Positions 20,027 to 31,723 of a stretch of 60,000 nucleotides of DNA are shown piece after piece. A model generated the notes under the pieces. That model worked only from the letters and a program-made list of their open reading frames with translations. It was not told the origin of the DNA and searched no databases. Origin of the DNA: Symsagittifera roscoffensis (Eukaryota > Xenacoelomorpha > Acoela > Convolutidae); the NCBI RefSeq assembly GCF_963678635.1, contig NC_087063.1, forward strand, positions 31,448,599 through 31,508,598, written 5' to 3'. The position numbers and the translations under genes are program-made. Each line of letters begins with the position of its first letter. Positions within the stretch are counted from its first letter, which is position 1.

Positions 20027-23000
20027 CTGTCAAAGGCATAAAACCATCATGATCAGCAAGCGTTTCAGCGACGAACCCTCGGCTCCGGGCGTACGCCCGA
20101 CTTAGAGGCCTTAATGACCGTTATTGTACTAGCGGGAAGGTGCGTACCCTCCGTCTAGTACTAGTTAGCTTTTTAACTTAGTCAACACCGAAAATTCCGG
20201 GGGGCCGGAGGGTTAGGTGGGAAATCTAGAGCCCGCTTGTCCCGAGGTCCGAGTACTCAAAACAATTAAAGAGAAAGCGTAAAACCAAACAAAAATAGTG
20301 TATAACCAAGAAAAAGCCAAAAACAAATTTATTTGAAAACAAAAAAGTACAAAAAAAACAGTAAAAAATCCAAAAAAGACCAAAAACAATAAAAAACATA
20401 AAGTGACAGTTTATATGTTATTTCCGGACGAGATGTGATCTGACTTTCCTATTTGTTGTTGTTTCAGATTGATTTATATCTTTTCTGATGGAAAGATTGT
20501 GTGTTTTGGTGAAGGGTTGGATACCCTCCCTTGAGTGTAATTTGAGTGTTTAAGCACGTTAATAATGATTTTGCCGGTGACCGGAGGGTAGAGTGGCAAG
20601 CTGACCGACGTGTTCCACACTCAACAGGGACATAGGGACAACATCCACAACGACTGTTGGGTATCGTTGAGACAATTTTAGTATCGTTTGGGTACTATTT
20701 CATTAAAACTTAAGTGGAGGGGGGCACGATTGGCGCGGTCCGATTGTACCCTCCGTCGATCACAAATTTCTGAGTTAAGGGTCTTAATTCGGGTATTTTG
20801 GTGCAAATGAGGGTATAGTAATATTCATTAACGACTGCTAATAGATTATTGTCCTTACTATATATTACTTATCTCCTATTTAGACCAAAGAAACACCAAA
20901 ATTTTGTCGAAAATTACTGATTTTTGACAAACTATAGACCCCCAAATTTTTGGATATCCGAGCTTTTCCGAACAGCAAAAAAGCTTTTATATAGGGAGTA
21001 GCTACGTAGTTCGATCCCCCTAACTAAAGAAACCGCGTGAGAAAAGACTCAGTAAAAGTTGGAAAAAACCAAAATTTTTCGGTCAAAATTTCGATAATTT
21101 TCTGAATTTTGTCAATCTGTTTTGGGGATCGAGTTTTTGAGTTTTTAGAGTTAGAGCAATAAAATTTTTTGTATTAGGAGCGTGCTAGCATAACGTGCTC
21201 GGCTGCCGGAAAAATTCTTGAGTAACCCTCCGATTAGCTCCGTGGATAGAGCTAACGACTTAAGGATTGGAAAAGGAAGGAATCGGAGGGTCCAAATTTG
21301 ATAGTTATTGGCCAAATTTTTGTCTTCAAACCAATTTTGGTCCGGTTTTTTGCATTATTCCAGTGCCGTACAGGGCTACTATGCTCGTTTCAATTATTTT
21401 TAGGCACTTTTAATAGGAATTGCGGAAAAAGTTTCTCAGAACCTACATAGGTGGTGAAAAAAGCCCATTTGGACAAACACGTTTTTGGCAATTTCTCAAA
21501 GACAAGCCAACCGATTGGGATAATTTTGGTACCATAAGTCGACGTTTTGGACCAATTTTCCGGACCGCAATCGTTTTTGGGTTGATAATCTCGGAAAAGA
21601 AAATTTTTTTAGAATTTGTTGGCTCGGAGTGTCCAAATCACAGGTAACCCTCCGAGCGGCAGAAAATTTTATCAAAACACCTTTTTATCCAACTGGGAAG
21701 GTTGACCGTGTCAGCCAACCTAGTTTTGAGTCAGGTGCACCGCTTTTGGAGACTTTATTGCGGTAACATAACCTTTTTTCTTGATTTTTGAGGAACCCTC
21801 CGAAGTAACCCTCCGGAGTCAGCTAAACCCCCTTAGCAACCCTCCTTAGTGGAAAATTTCCACGAGATCATCCAAAAAAGTTAAAACAGTCCCCCATAGA
21901 GAATTTAGCTTGTTTTGATGCTTCCTGAAGTTAATTGAAGGCCCTTCTAAGTGAGGTTCAGAAATTTGAAAATTTTGGAGGTACCCTCCGAAGTAACCCT
22001 CCGGAGCATATTAAGCATCTTATTGACCCTCCTTAGTAAATTTAGTGGGACCCTCCGAAGTAACTTGGGTGAATAAGGTACCCTCCGAAGTAATCCTCCG
22101 AGGTAGGCTAAGTGTCTTAACAACCCTCCGAAGTAACCCTCCGGAGTGACTTAAACTTCTTAGCAACCCTCCTTGTTAGAAACTTGAGGAAACCTTCTGT
22201 GGAAATTTGGGAGACGGGAAATATACAATTAATAAAGATCATATTAGGATATTAGGCGTGCTTATTAGGATCATAAGAGCCCGTTTTGACCCGGAAATTT
22301 GTGATCAACTTTGGATTCCAGATCGGGTGTATCAAAAGTACCCGAACAAAAATTTTTTTTTTGATTGTGATTTTAGTTGTGTGGTTGCCTTGAGCTGCTT
22401 AATAGGAAAGTTCGGGCAATCCGGGAACAAATAAAAGAAGACCTTGGTGACCTTGGCAGATACACACTCACTTGAGAAAGAAAGTTGTTCCCTGCTCTCG
22501 TGCACTTGGAGCGTTCCGGGTGCGGGGGAGCTTTTACATAGACTTTAGAAATTTTCGATCAGAGGTTGCCTTGAGCTACTTAATAGGACAGCTCGGGCAA
22601 TCGCAGGACAACTAAAAGAAGACCTCGGTGGGTGTATTAGGCAAATACACACTCACTTGAGAAGACTGTGTCCTGGGCTTCGTTCTTTCGGATCGTTCCG
22701 ATTGAGGGAAGTATTTTTCTTTAAGACTAAGTTTTATTGATCTGTTTCTGAATCATCACTGTTTTTACCAAAGATTGTTTGATTTTAACAAAGCAGTGAC
22801 TTGATAAATTGTGTGGAGATAAATTGATACTGACGAGAGGTCGCTGTGACCTGTAGGATATTCTTATCTGATTATCGATTGTGTTTTGTGTGTTGATTAT
22901 ATCTTGTGAGAATTTTGTGATACTGTTATACTATACAACAGGGTTGAGTTAGCCTTATATCAATACTGAGCAGGCCCTGTGTGTAACTTTAGCTGAATCG

Positions 23001-23143
23001 CTAAGATTGTCATTGAGAAGTCTGAGAGACATTTTTGATACCTACGAGATCGAAGAGGCAGCGTTAAGTAATTTAACTTGAACTTGTTGCGGTACGTGTG
23101 CATCGCCATTAAATAATAAGAATATTGATATTTGTCACAAAGT
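20027..23143 (+). other. Long structured leader of element B
   Basis: About 3.1 kb with no ORF that I support. It is dotted with CCCTCCG and the complementary CGGAGGG (about 20 sites from 20150 to 22180), dense between 21790 and 22185. There the phrase CCCTCCGAAGTAACCCTCCG recurs at least three times. Both motif and complement are on one strand, so extensive RNA base pairing is possible. A role in packaging, dimerisation or cap-independent initiation is inference. Confidence 0.7.
22384..22713 (+). repeat. Tandem duplication of about 180 bp in the element B leader
   Basis: Unit one (from 22384) and unit two (from 22565) both start GTTGCCTTGAGCT. They share AATAGGA, TTCGGGCAATC or TCGGGCAATC, AAAAGAAGACCT, ATACACACTCACTTGAGA and a GTTCCG-plus-G-rich end. 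They are diverged but collinear. Confidence 0.8.
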
Positions 23144-24661
23144 ATGCAGCGCAGGGACTCGTTAGGATCGACTACTAAGATTCCCAGGCTGAGCAAGGGC
23201 AGCACGCGAAAATTTAAAACTAGGCGTAGCCAGTCCTCGTTTAGCAGCGCCTCCGACGTGTTTGCTGAAAACGAATCGACTAAAGGTCAACCTGATCTTT
23301 CAGTGAGCGAAATGAAACTAAGGAGCGAGAAAAACCTCGATGGCGATCAAGGACGGAGCGCCGAGGCCGGAACCGCGAGCGAACGGCTTGTGGACCCCTT
23401 TGACGAAGGGGAACGGACGCTCATTCGACCCGACTTTGAGCCGAGCGAGGACCTCGAGCGGGAGGAAGTTGAGAGGACGGAGGAGACAACGGAGCGTTCC
23501 GAGGTCGAGCCGAGAGAGGAAGTGTTATTGAAGGGAATGTCCAAATCGGAGACCAAGAGTCATAGGTGGAGGAGAGAAAATTCACATTCAGCTAATACCC
23601 ACATATCCCTGGCCAAGCAGAGCAACAACGCGATGATGTCGATTATAAGCCCGAGTGAAGAACAACTAGGTTCGAAGGCCAAGAAGAGCTGGAAGTCTTT
23701 GTACGATGAGCGCATGGCGTCACTACGAACTGAAGGTTTATTTTCCAGTTATGACTACCCGGAGATAACCCATCCGGATTTGAACTTCACACCGTGCCCA
23801 AGGAACGACATGAGCAGGAAGGCGTCGTCCGCCTCGCCGACCAGGCCCATGTCAGATGGGATAACGATGGGAGCGTCATCAACGTTCGACAGATTGATGA
23901 CGTCGATGAGCAAGCAAAAAGGCGGTGCGTCATCAAGCACCAGGCTACGGCCGCAGTTGACCTCATCTTCTTTGGGACTAACCCCGCCATTTGGGGCCAA
24001 TGGCGATATAAGTGACATGTTCGCTGGCGTAATGAATGGTCTGGATGAACTGAGACGGGACATGACTAAGAGAATAGATCAGGATGACGAGAGAGCTCAC
24101 CAGGGTCGAGAGAATCTGAGAGATGAACTAACGCACGTGAAGTCGCAGGCGAAGGTTGATCAGGCTCAATTGATTCGCAACACAGATCAATGCCTGGCGG
24201 AGAGCCTGGCACAGGCAAACAAGGAGTCACAGGAAAGAGAAGCTAGAATGACGAGGGAGATCGAGCGATTGTTGAACGATCATGATAGTACCTACGCCCA
24301 CACGATGACTAGCCTGGAAAAAAGGTTAGATGCCAAATCTGACTTAATGATGCGGAAGCTTGACGCGATCTTGAATGAGAGCAATTGGGAGGAGCGTTCC
24401 AACCCAAGGGAGCGCTCACGCCATGCGAATGTTGGAGATGGTACGGGCAGCTATGCCAGAGCCCAGCAAAGCTCGAGAATGAACTACGAACCGAGGAATA
24501 GGGAGCGGCCAAGGGCAGCCCCGTCGAGGCCGCGCTGGACGAATCCAGTCCCGTCGGAGGCAGATGCTACTCCGGAGACGAGATTTCCAACTGTGCCACA
24601 AGTCAGTTCAGTGGCAGATCTGACTACAGTCTCACAGGACACTGTATGCCTCGATGTTTGA
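23144..24661 (+). CDS. Element B ORF1, charged coiled-coil protein
   Basis: A 505-aa protein from the ATG at 23144. The first half is Ser/Arg/Glu-rich and disordered-looking, with an acidic stretch (EEVERTEETTERSEVEPREE). Residues about 290-415 form a likely coiled coil of Glu/Arg/Gln-rich heptads, and the tail is Pro/Arg-rich. No zinc knuckle or capsid homology is visible, and the true capsid is at the start of ORF2. It ends in TGA overlapping the ORF2 start by 8 nt (ATGTTTGA), in a different frame, which would suit termination-reinitiation or frameshifting. It could be an extra structural or chaperone-like protein; the function is not known. The frame is unbroken. Confidence 0.75.
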   Translation: MQRRDSLGSTTKIPRLSKGSTRKFKTRRSQSSFSSASDVFAENESTKGQPDLSVSEMKLRSEKNLDGDQGRSAEAGTASERLVDPFDEGERTLIRPDFEPSEDLEREEVERTEETTERSEVEPREEVLLKGMSKSETKSHRWRRENSHSANTHISLAKQSNNAMMSIISPSEEQLGSKAKKSWKSLYDERMASLRTEGLFSSYDYPEITHPDLNFTPCPRNDMSRKASSASPTRPMSDGITMGASSTFDRLMTSMSKQKGGASSSTRLRPQLTSSSLGLTPPFGANGDISDMFAGVMNGLDELRRDMTKRIDQDDERAHQGRENLRDELTHVKSQAKVDQAQLIRNTDQCLAESLAQANKESQEREARMTREIERLLNDHDSTYAHTMTSLEKRLDAKSDLMMRKLDAILNESNWEERSNPRERSRHANVGDGTGSYARAQQSSRMNYEPRNRERPRAAPSRPRWTNPVPSEADATPETRFPTVPQVSSVADLTTVSQDTVCLDV

Positions 24662-27600
24662 GCCTCTGAACAGATCTCTCGAAACATTCATCACCAAACT
24701 CTCGAAGTCAACCGAGAGAGGAGAGAGGTCAAGAAGGACACTGAAAAAGCCGAAGTCATACAAAGACGAACCAGACGGCTGCATTGACACTTGGATAGAA
24801 GTGATGAAGTTGCACTTTGAGGAAGAGAGTCTCTCCAAGAAACAGGAGTGCAGCGCGCTAACAAGCAACCTGGAGGGTACTGCACTAAATTGCGTAATGG
24901 CGAAAAAATCCAATGAGAGAGACAGCGCTCGCAAGATATTCGACATCCTGCTGAATCGTTTCGGCTCTGGAGTACAAGGGCACCAGGCTATGGTGAAGTT
25001 CGAAAAGAGGCGTCAAAGAGATGACGAATCCATAGACAAGTTTTTGGACGACCTTGAATTGCTTAGGAGGAGAAGCAATCCCGATGAGAGAATATCCGAG
25101 CGAAACTTGGCGATTGCTTCGAAATTCATGGACGGAGTAAGGAGTGAGGAGCTGAAGACGATGTTGGCCACTCATTTCACCCTGTCGCTTGACCAGGTAC
25201 CCACGCCCGATGACTTGCGTATGAAGTCACGTGAGTATTTACTCATAAAATCGAGGGCGCAAAACCGTTACAGCAATTACGGTAACTACAGCGGGACAAA
25301 CACTGGTGCGAACTCCAGTTGGTACAAACCTCGCGATGACATGGATAAGAGGAGGTCGTGTGCGAATTGTGGTTCAATGGACCATCACGTTTCCGCGTGT
25401 TCTGCATACAAACAGAACATGAAGGCAATAGGCTACTTTCTCGATGACGTCGACTCGACCGAAGAGGATCACGAAGAGTACGTCAGAGGGCTCATCATGA
25501 AATATGGTCCGAGGTGTTTTTTCTGTAATTTGGAGGGACACTTCAAATCGGATTGCACTCAATTTTGGGATGCAGTGGCGGACGCGAAACATCCCCGCCA
25601 CGAAGAGGCGCTTTCGGGTGTAAGTGCCAGTCGAGCACGTCTGATGAACGAGGCCGAGTCTCGGAGAAAGGAGACGACACCAAGCACCTTTACGACTAAG
25701 AAGGTAAAGACACTGCCTGACGAGGTGGTAGCCTCGAACCTGGAGGCAGAGTCGGCTAGCCCACTCAAGGTGGATTACGGTCTGGCGGCAAGGACAGCGT
25801 TGCAGAATGTCAAACAGGAGCTAGCCACAAAAGAAGTGGAGCAGTGGGTAAGGTCGGAGCTGGAGAGCACAGATCTTCGGGAAAAATTTAATATTCTGGG
25901 TAAAACGACGAAAATAGAAGACAAAGAGGAACCCAGGAATCAGGGACTAAAACTGAACGTTATATCTGAGAGAACTTTCGGCATGACGAAGCAGGGGACG
26001 AAAATAATGTCCATTATCTCAGTCGCAGGGCACCAGGTGGCCAAGAACTTGAGTGAACCATCCGAGATTACACTAGTCCACCTGGAAATCTATGCCGACT
26101 ACCTGAAGGAGAAAGATCCCAACCTGGACTCCAGGGCAGTGCGAGCGCTGCTCACAACAGGAGGTCCGAGGCTGATGAAAGTGGATGGACATTACATCGA
26201 TGTCCATGGCCCATACCCGATTCTAATGAATGTGGATGGCATCAATATCTACACAAAAACTCACATAACTGATGCGAACGATCAGATTGGCCGGATATAC
26301 ATTGGTCAAGAGGAACTGAAGGTTAGACGAATCGGACACAACGCCATGCTTGAACAAAATGCGGTGCACATAGGTTGCGAGGCCGATCTGGCCGCACACG
26401 TGCTGGACGTGCAAGGCAGACAACTTTCAGGAGAGGGACTGCTAGACACGGGAGCAGTGGTTAGTGTCATGCCAGTCAAAACTTGGACCGACATGGGTTT
26501 CGAGAGGTCGGATCTCATACCGACAAACATCAGGTTGGCAGCTGCCAATCAGGGAGCAATCTATGTGACTGGACGAACCCCGATCATTTCACTGCAGCTC
26601 GGAGGAAGACATCTTTGGATGAGCTTCCTAGTAGTGGAGAATTTGGACGAATCCGATCAGTTCATCTTAGGAAGGGACTTCGTACGCAACTTTGATGTCA
26701 CGATCGATCTCAATGACGGGTTGATTAGGATCAAGGAGAGAAAGTATGAAAAGAAACCCCTTAATAAGATCTTAATTAACCAGGCCAAGGTGCCAATTTT
26801 TCTGGATCGAAAAGTTAGATTAAAACCAAGCCAAGCCGTAGTAGCAACGTTTAGGATGAGGAACTTGAATGAGCTCAGCAATGACAGACAGGTGTGTCTG
26901 GTACCAAATCCAAACAGTAAAAGCTCAGCTATTTTAGGAAGAAAATTCTCACTCACTCAGAGCGGATTGTGTGTGAGTGTGTTGTTGAACACAGAAGCAA
27001 CAACAGTGACAATACAGAGGGGAAAGAAACTTGGCTATGCTTTGCCTCTGAACACAGACTTTCAGAGTGTAGTGAACTTGAAAAAGTTTGATGTAACTAA
27101 ATGTCCATTGCATGCGAACCAAGAATGTATTATGAAGAGAGTAAATGAATTGAAATCTTCTAGGAAATTGTTCTCAATGAAGTCGGAAACAGATGATGGG
27201 CTGTCTAGTTGTTCCAATTTTCCTGAGAAGCCGACAGAGACAGAGTTAGCAGCGAATAAACCGGTCCTACCTGAAATAGAACATTTGAAGGGTAAAATAT
27301 CAGACATGGAACTAGATTCGCTCAGAGCGGTGCTAAGTCGGAACGCAGACGTTTTTTCGAAACATAAGGCCGACATAGGTTGCTGTAATTTTGTAGAACA
27401 CGAGATTGAGATAGAAGAGGGCTCGGTACCTCATAGGGAAGGGGCGAGAAGAATGACCCCTCACAAGTCAGAAGCGTGTAGGAAGGAAATCGAGATGTTA
27501 ATGGAGTATGACATGATCGAGCCGTCGAAGTCCCCGTGGGCTTGTGGCGTGGTCATGGCGAAAAAGAAAGGTGGACAACTCAGGTTTTGTTGTGATTTCC

Positions 27601-30600
27601 GTTATCTGAACGCAGTGACTATAAAGGACGCACACCCGATTCCCCGCATCGATGAGAGCCTATCCAAGCTGGGAGACGCGAAGTTCTTCACGACGTTAGA
27701 TTTGGGCTCTGCGTTCTGGCAAGTGCCACTCCGAAAGCAAGATCGAGAAAAAACAGGCTTCGCGTGCGAGCTGGGATTGTTCCAGTGAAAGAGGTTGCCG
27801 TTCGGATTGTGCAACGCGACGGCCACATTCCAGCGACTGATGGCCCAGGCACTCACGAGCGTCACTAAGAAATATGGGAATCTCATCATGTGTTATCTCG
27901 ATGATGTCGTCATTGCAACACCAACCTTAGAAGACCATATAGAGAGGTTGGAGGAGGTGTTTTCTTGCATGAAGCAGGTGGGTCTGAAATGTAAACCCTC
28001 TAAGTGTGAAATCCTCAGAGATTCCATAAAGTATCTGGGCCGCCTGGTGGATAAACATGGAGTGAGACCAGACCCTGAAGCGGTTGAAGCGGTGCTGACC
28101 TGGAAGGCACCTAAAACAAATACACAGCTGATGAGTTTTTTGGGATTCGCTATTTATTATCGAGAGTTCATCAAGGGGTATGCTGACAAAATATACCCCA
28201 TGCAGCGGTTGATGAGAAACAAGGGCAAAAAGTTCACCTGGACTGATGAGGCACAAATTTCATTTGAGAACATCAAACGTGAACTTTGCGAGGCACCGGT
28301 CCTCGGCATGCCAACGGAGAAAGGGATGTTCGTGCTGGACACGGATGCATCAGTGGTTGCGATATCGGGCATACTTCACCAGGAGCAGGAGTGGAACGGG
28401 AGAACGGATCTTCGTCCGATAGCCTACGGGAGTAAAGTCCTGAGTGATACTGAGATGAAGTACGGCGCACCAAAAGCGGAGATGTTCGCAGTGATCACTT
28501 TCGTGGAAAAATACAGGGCCTACTTGGGGAGTGCTCCCTTCAAGTTACGTGTGGATAATCGTGCCCTTGCCTGGCTGAAAACCTATTCGATGAACCAAAG
28601 TTATATTGGTCGTTGGATCGTGCGCCTGGATGGATAACACATGATCATAGAGCACCGTACCCGTGACAAGCACCAGAACGCAGATAGCCTCAGTAAAAAG
28701 ACAGAATTTTATGAGCGCCTCGAGGAGAAGCAGGCTAACCAATCAGAGATCAAAGAGGGGTTTTCCTTTCTGGACAAAGAAACCTACGATAAGCTGCCAC
28801 TTACTAGGTGGTTAGACAAATCAGGACATCCTATACCTGGACACCCTGACCTTCCAGTGGAGACGGCCGCGGAGATAAAGCTTTTAGCCAGAGGCGAACC
28901 CGTTCCGTTGGATCTGCTAGTCCGATCCAACTTGGTACAGCAAGAATTGACTAGGCTGGGTATAAACAGCATCGCTTTGTTGAATAAGACGGTGAAAGTG
29001 GCGCCGGACGTCATGGGAAAACTCCGTGACTTGTTGGATAGGGAAGTGAATAGGCATGATCGTGAATGGATGGAGACCATGCAGAGGTTGACTGTCACCG
29101 AGAGAACAGAGAAGAGGCCAGTGTCCATTCGCAGCCGAGGCGTTGAACGGGATTGCAGGTCGATCGTCAACCAGCTGGTGACCTCGATGCCGAAAGAAGT
29201 ATTGGCGGAAGAAACATGCAATCATTTGATAAATGTGTGGATAGCGAGGCATGGCTGCCCCATCACGTTCCAATCGGACAATGGCAAGGCATTCGTGGGT
29301 GATCTCACGAAAGAGTTAATGAAAAGGTCGCAGGTAGCGCAGGCCCACTCGACCACTTATCACCCGCAAACGAATGGCCTAGTCGAGAGGCAAAATTGCA
29401 CACTGGTATCCATGCTGAGAGTCTATTGCTCGCGTTACATGGATGACTGGGACAAGTACTTGCCGCAAGTGATGGGTGCTTACAACAGCACGGAGCATTC
29501 CACCACGGGAATAAGTCCGCACATGATGCTAACGGGTCACGAAAAAGCGCTTCCGTTGACGTTTTTCTACCCTGAATATGAGGGGAGGAGAACAGCACCG
29601 CAAACGTACGTGCGGGATGTTATTAGAAGACAGCAGGACCTCAATGACTTATGCAGGAGGAACACGCAACAAGCGCAAATTAGACAAAAAAGGAGGTTTG
29701 ATAAAAGGACAGCCGATGCAAAAGCCTACTCAGTTGGCGACTACGTCTGGGTGTTCGAGGAAGTGGTTCCGCCAAAAGGAACCAAGAAATTATTAAAGAA
29801 ATGGCGTGGTCCATTTCAGATAACAGAGGTGCACCAAGGAGGTCGCTTTTATCGATTGAGCACTGGAAGAGCAGCTCATTACGAAAATATTAAACCAAAC
29901 AATGCCTCGTCAGAGGACTGGTGCATCCCAGCGGACATGCAAGAGGGAGACTATTTGATAGTGGATCCTGCTTGTGAGGTGAATGAAAGGGGTACTCGCG
30001 ACAAAAACGATGGGAATGAGGTGGTGGACGACTGCGACCTACCACTGGATTTGGAGTTGACCGAGCGAGTAGAGGTGGACGATGAAACTCTACCTTATGC
30101 CGAGGAAGACTGGGATTGCCCGGAACAAATCGAAATTGACAAAAGAATACAGCCTGATTTTCCTCTCACCATGGAAACACGCCAGAGCAAGAGAGGAAAA
30201 AACAAAAAGAAATATAATCCGTACGGCGAGGATTTCGTCGTAGACAGGATAGTTGTAAGTGATAAGATGGACTCGCTGGTAGGACTGGACGAAGTGGCCG
30301 TGCTAGGAGAAATCGACTTGGTGAATGACATGGATCAGGATTGGATCGACGATCGATCAGAACCGGAAGTGGAGTTCGAACCAGAAGCGGAACAGACTCA
30401 TGAGCAAGAACTAACGAACTTGCGGGTGCTCGAATGGCTCCATGATCTGCCGACAGATCCAAAAGAGACGATCCTGACGATTCAGGACGTCGATAAAGAC
30501 GGCATCAAATATGTCAGTCATGACAATACCGAGTCCAACTGGGTCGCCCCAGATGGTCCTCTACGTGTTCCACAATCCAACCTCGATCTCCTAGACTTTG

Positions 30601-31250
30601 GGCGATCGACGGGGACGTCGATGGATATTTTTGTCCGGGGAGTGGGGGTAGGACTCACCCACACCGAAAATCTGATAATAAAAAAATTGAAATCGGCAAG
30701 AGAAACCGAAGAACTAGAGACAGAGGGCAAGAATGCTAAAAAACCACCTTTTGGACGAATTTTTGAATCGTATTTTGACCTACCGAACCATTATTCAAAC
30801 AATATCGTCATAACGGACAGCGATTTCATACTCACGGAACGCACGTGCGCTATAGCGATAACCGCGGACGTGAGCTTCAAAACAGCACTAGCGGCTGATT
30901 TCAAAAGAGAGTATAAGAACATCGAATTTTTATGGAAACAGAGGCCTGGTGTGGGTGGGATGATAGCGCTGACCCCTGTTGCATCACAGATACCAGGGAA
31001 AAATTTGTGTTTCCTGGTTACCAAGGCCACTGATAGACAACACGTAGATCCAAAGAGCTTGGTATTGGCCTTGACTCGACTTAGGGATTTTTTGGTTGAG
31101 AGAGGAGTGACCTCTCTCTCGTTACCAGTATATGATCCTAATAGGGGAAAGCTACATCCGAGAGAGCTGTACGCACTTGTACATGTGATATTTTCAGAAA
31201 CTGACATAGAGGTTTACTTACATAAAAAATACTATCTGAGCATATGCTAG
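24654..31250 (+). pseudogene. gag-pol: Element B ORF2: Gag-Pol with a C-terminal macro-like domain, disrupted
   Basis: A single frame of about 2,199 codons broken by TGA at 27786-27788 and TAA at 28635-28637. Domains in order: capsid-like region (residues about 20-210); two CCHC zinc knuckles (residues 236-249, CANCGSMDHHVSAC, and 288-301, CFFCNLEGHFKSDC); aspartic protease (LLDTGAVVS, catalytic Asp598, and FILGRDF); reverse transcriptase (YLDD encoded at 27894-27905); RNase H (LDTDASVVAIS and the D of VDNRALAWL); integrase; GPY/F-like module (KKWRGPFQITEV); an acidic linker; and a macro-like domain. The integrase keeps its second Asp (29277) and Glu (29385), spaced as D-X35-E. It lacks the HHCC finger and the first catalytic Asp, an in-frame internal deletion near 29200. 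Both stops replace residues the family would keep. They are point nonsense mutations, since the flanking homology is continuous. Confidence 0.9.
30790..31247 (+). other. TARG1/OARD1-like macro domain at the end of ORF2
   Basis: The last 150 or so codons of ORF2 follow the layout of the ADP-ribose-binding macro domain of the TARG1/OARD1 group. There is an AIAITADVSFKTALAADFKR segment in the place of the AHC(I/V)S-D-x-M-G-x-GIA-x-x-F-K loop, then VGGMIAL, then CFLVTKATD (the VTK lysine codon at 31023 is in the position of the TARG1 catalytic Lys84). Next comes a Ser/Leu-Pro strand (LSLPVYDPNRGKL) and a DIEVYL end strand. The glycine-rich loop and the Asp equivalent to TARG1 Asp125 are replaced, so binding or hydrolysis may be lost or altered. 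The call is by eye. Confidence 0.65.
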
Positions 31251-31723
31251 GAATTGCATTTGGCGATAAGTGGTTTTATTAAGTTACTTGATAAGAATTA
31301 GTGTCAAGTTTTAGACTAGGATTAGGTTTTAGGTACAATATTAGGGATTATGTTTTTATGTGATAATATAGATGTGTGATGTTTATGCTTTTATGTGATA
31401 TGTTATTGTTATGATATGTTTTATGTTTTGTGTCATAAAAGACCTAGAGTACTCCAGGTCATCAAGGTGACAGCGCTCATTGTGCTACCCTGACGCAGGT
31501 ACAGGTGGACGATCCACCTTGGTGCTAAGTTTTTAAATCAGGATTGAGAAGAGAATTTCAATGAGGATTTTTAAAGAGTTGAATGATGTTTTATCCAAAA
31601 ATGATCGTTTTAAGTCGCGACTTGTTTTTTAGATCTTGATTGATCAGAAGTTGTTTATTGAATTCATTGAATCAAACGAGACAGGAAGAATTTACACGAC
31701 AACAAGAATCAACGCGATAAGAA
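31251..31723 (+). other. Spacer between ORF2 and ORF3 of element B
   Basis: T/A-rich, then a GC-rich patch (31440-31530) with a perfect hairpin AGGTGGA-CGA-TCCACCT at about 31503-31519. An AG-GT junction (GACGCAGGTACAG) could be a splice site for an ORF3 mRNA. No ORF is supported. Confidence 0.45.

Noticed and set aside
21235-21275. tRNA-like D-arm phrase (TAGCTCCGTGGATAGAGC) in the element B leader
   Set aside because: No matching T-arm or acceptor stem follows; probably chance.
23340-24687. Several 60-100 codon ORFs in other frames of element B ORF1
   Set aside because: Shadows of the GC-richer, charge-rich ORF1.
27786-27788. TGA in element B pol read as Trp, suggesting an altered genetic code
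   Set aside because: ODAD2 and element C use TGG for Trp with no in-frame TGA, and TAA and TAG also interrupt element B frames. Simple nonsense mutation explains it.
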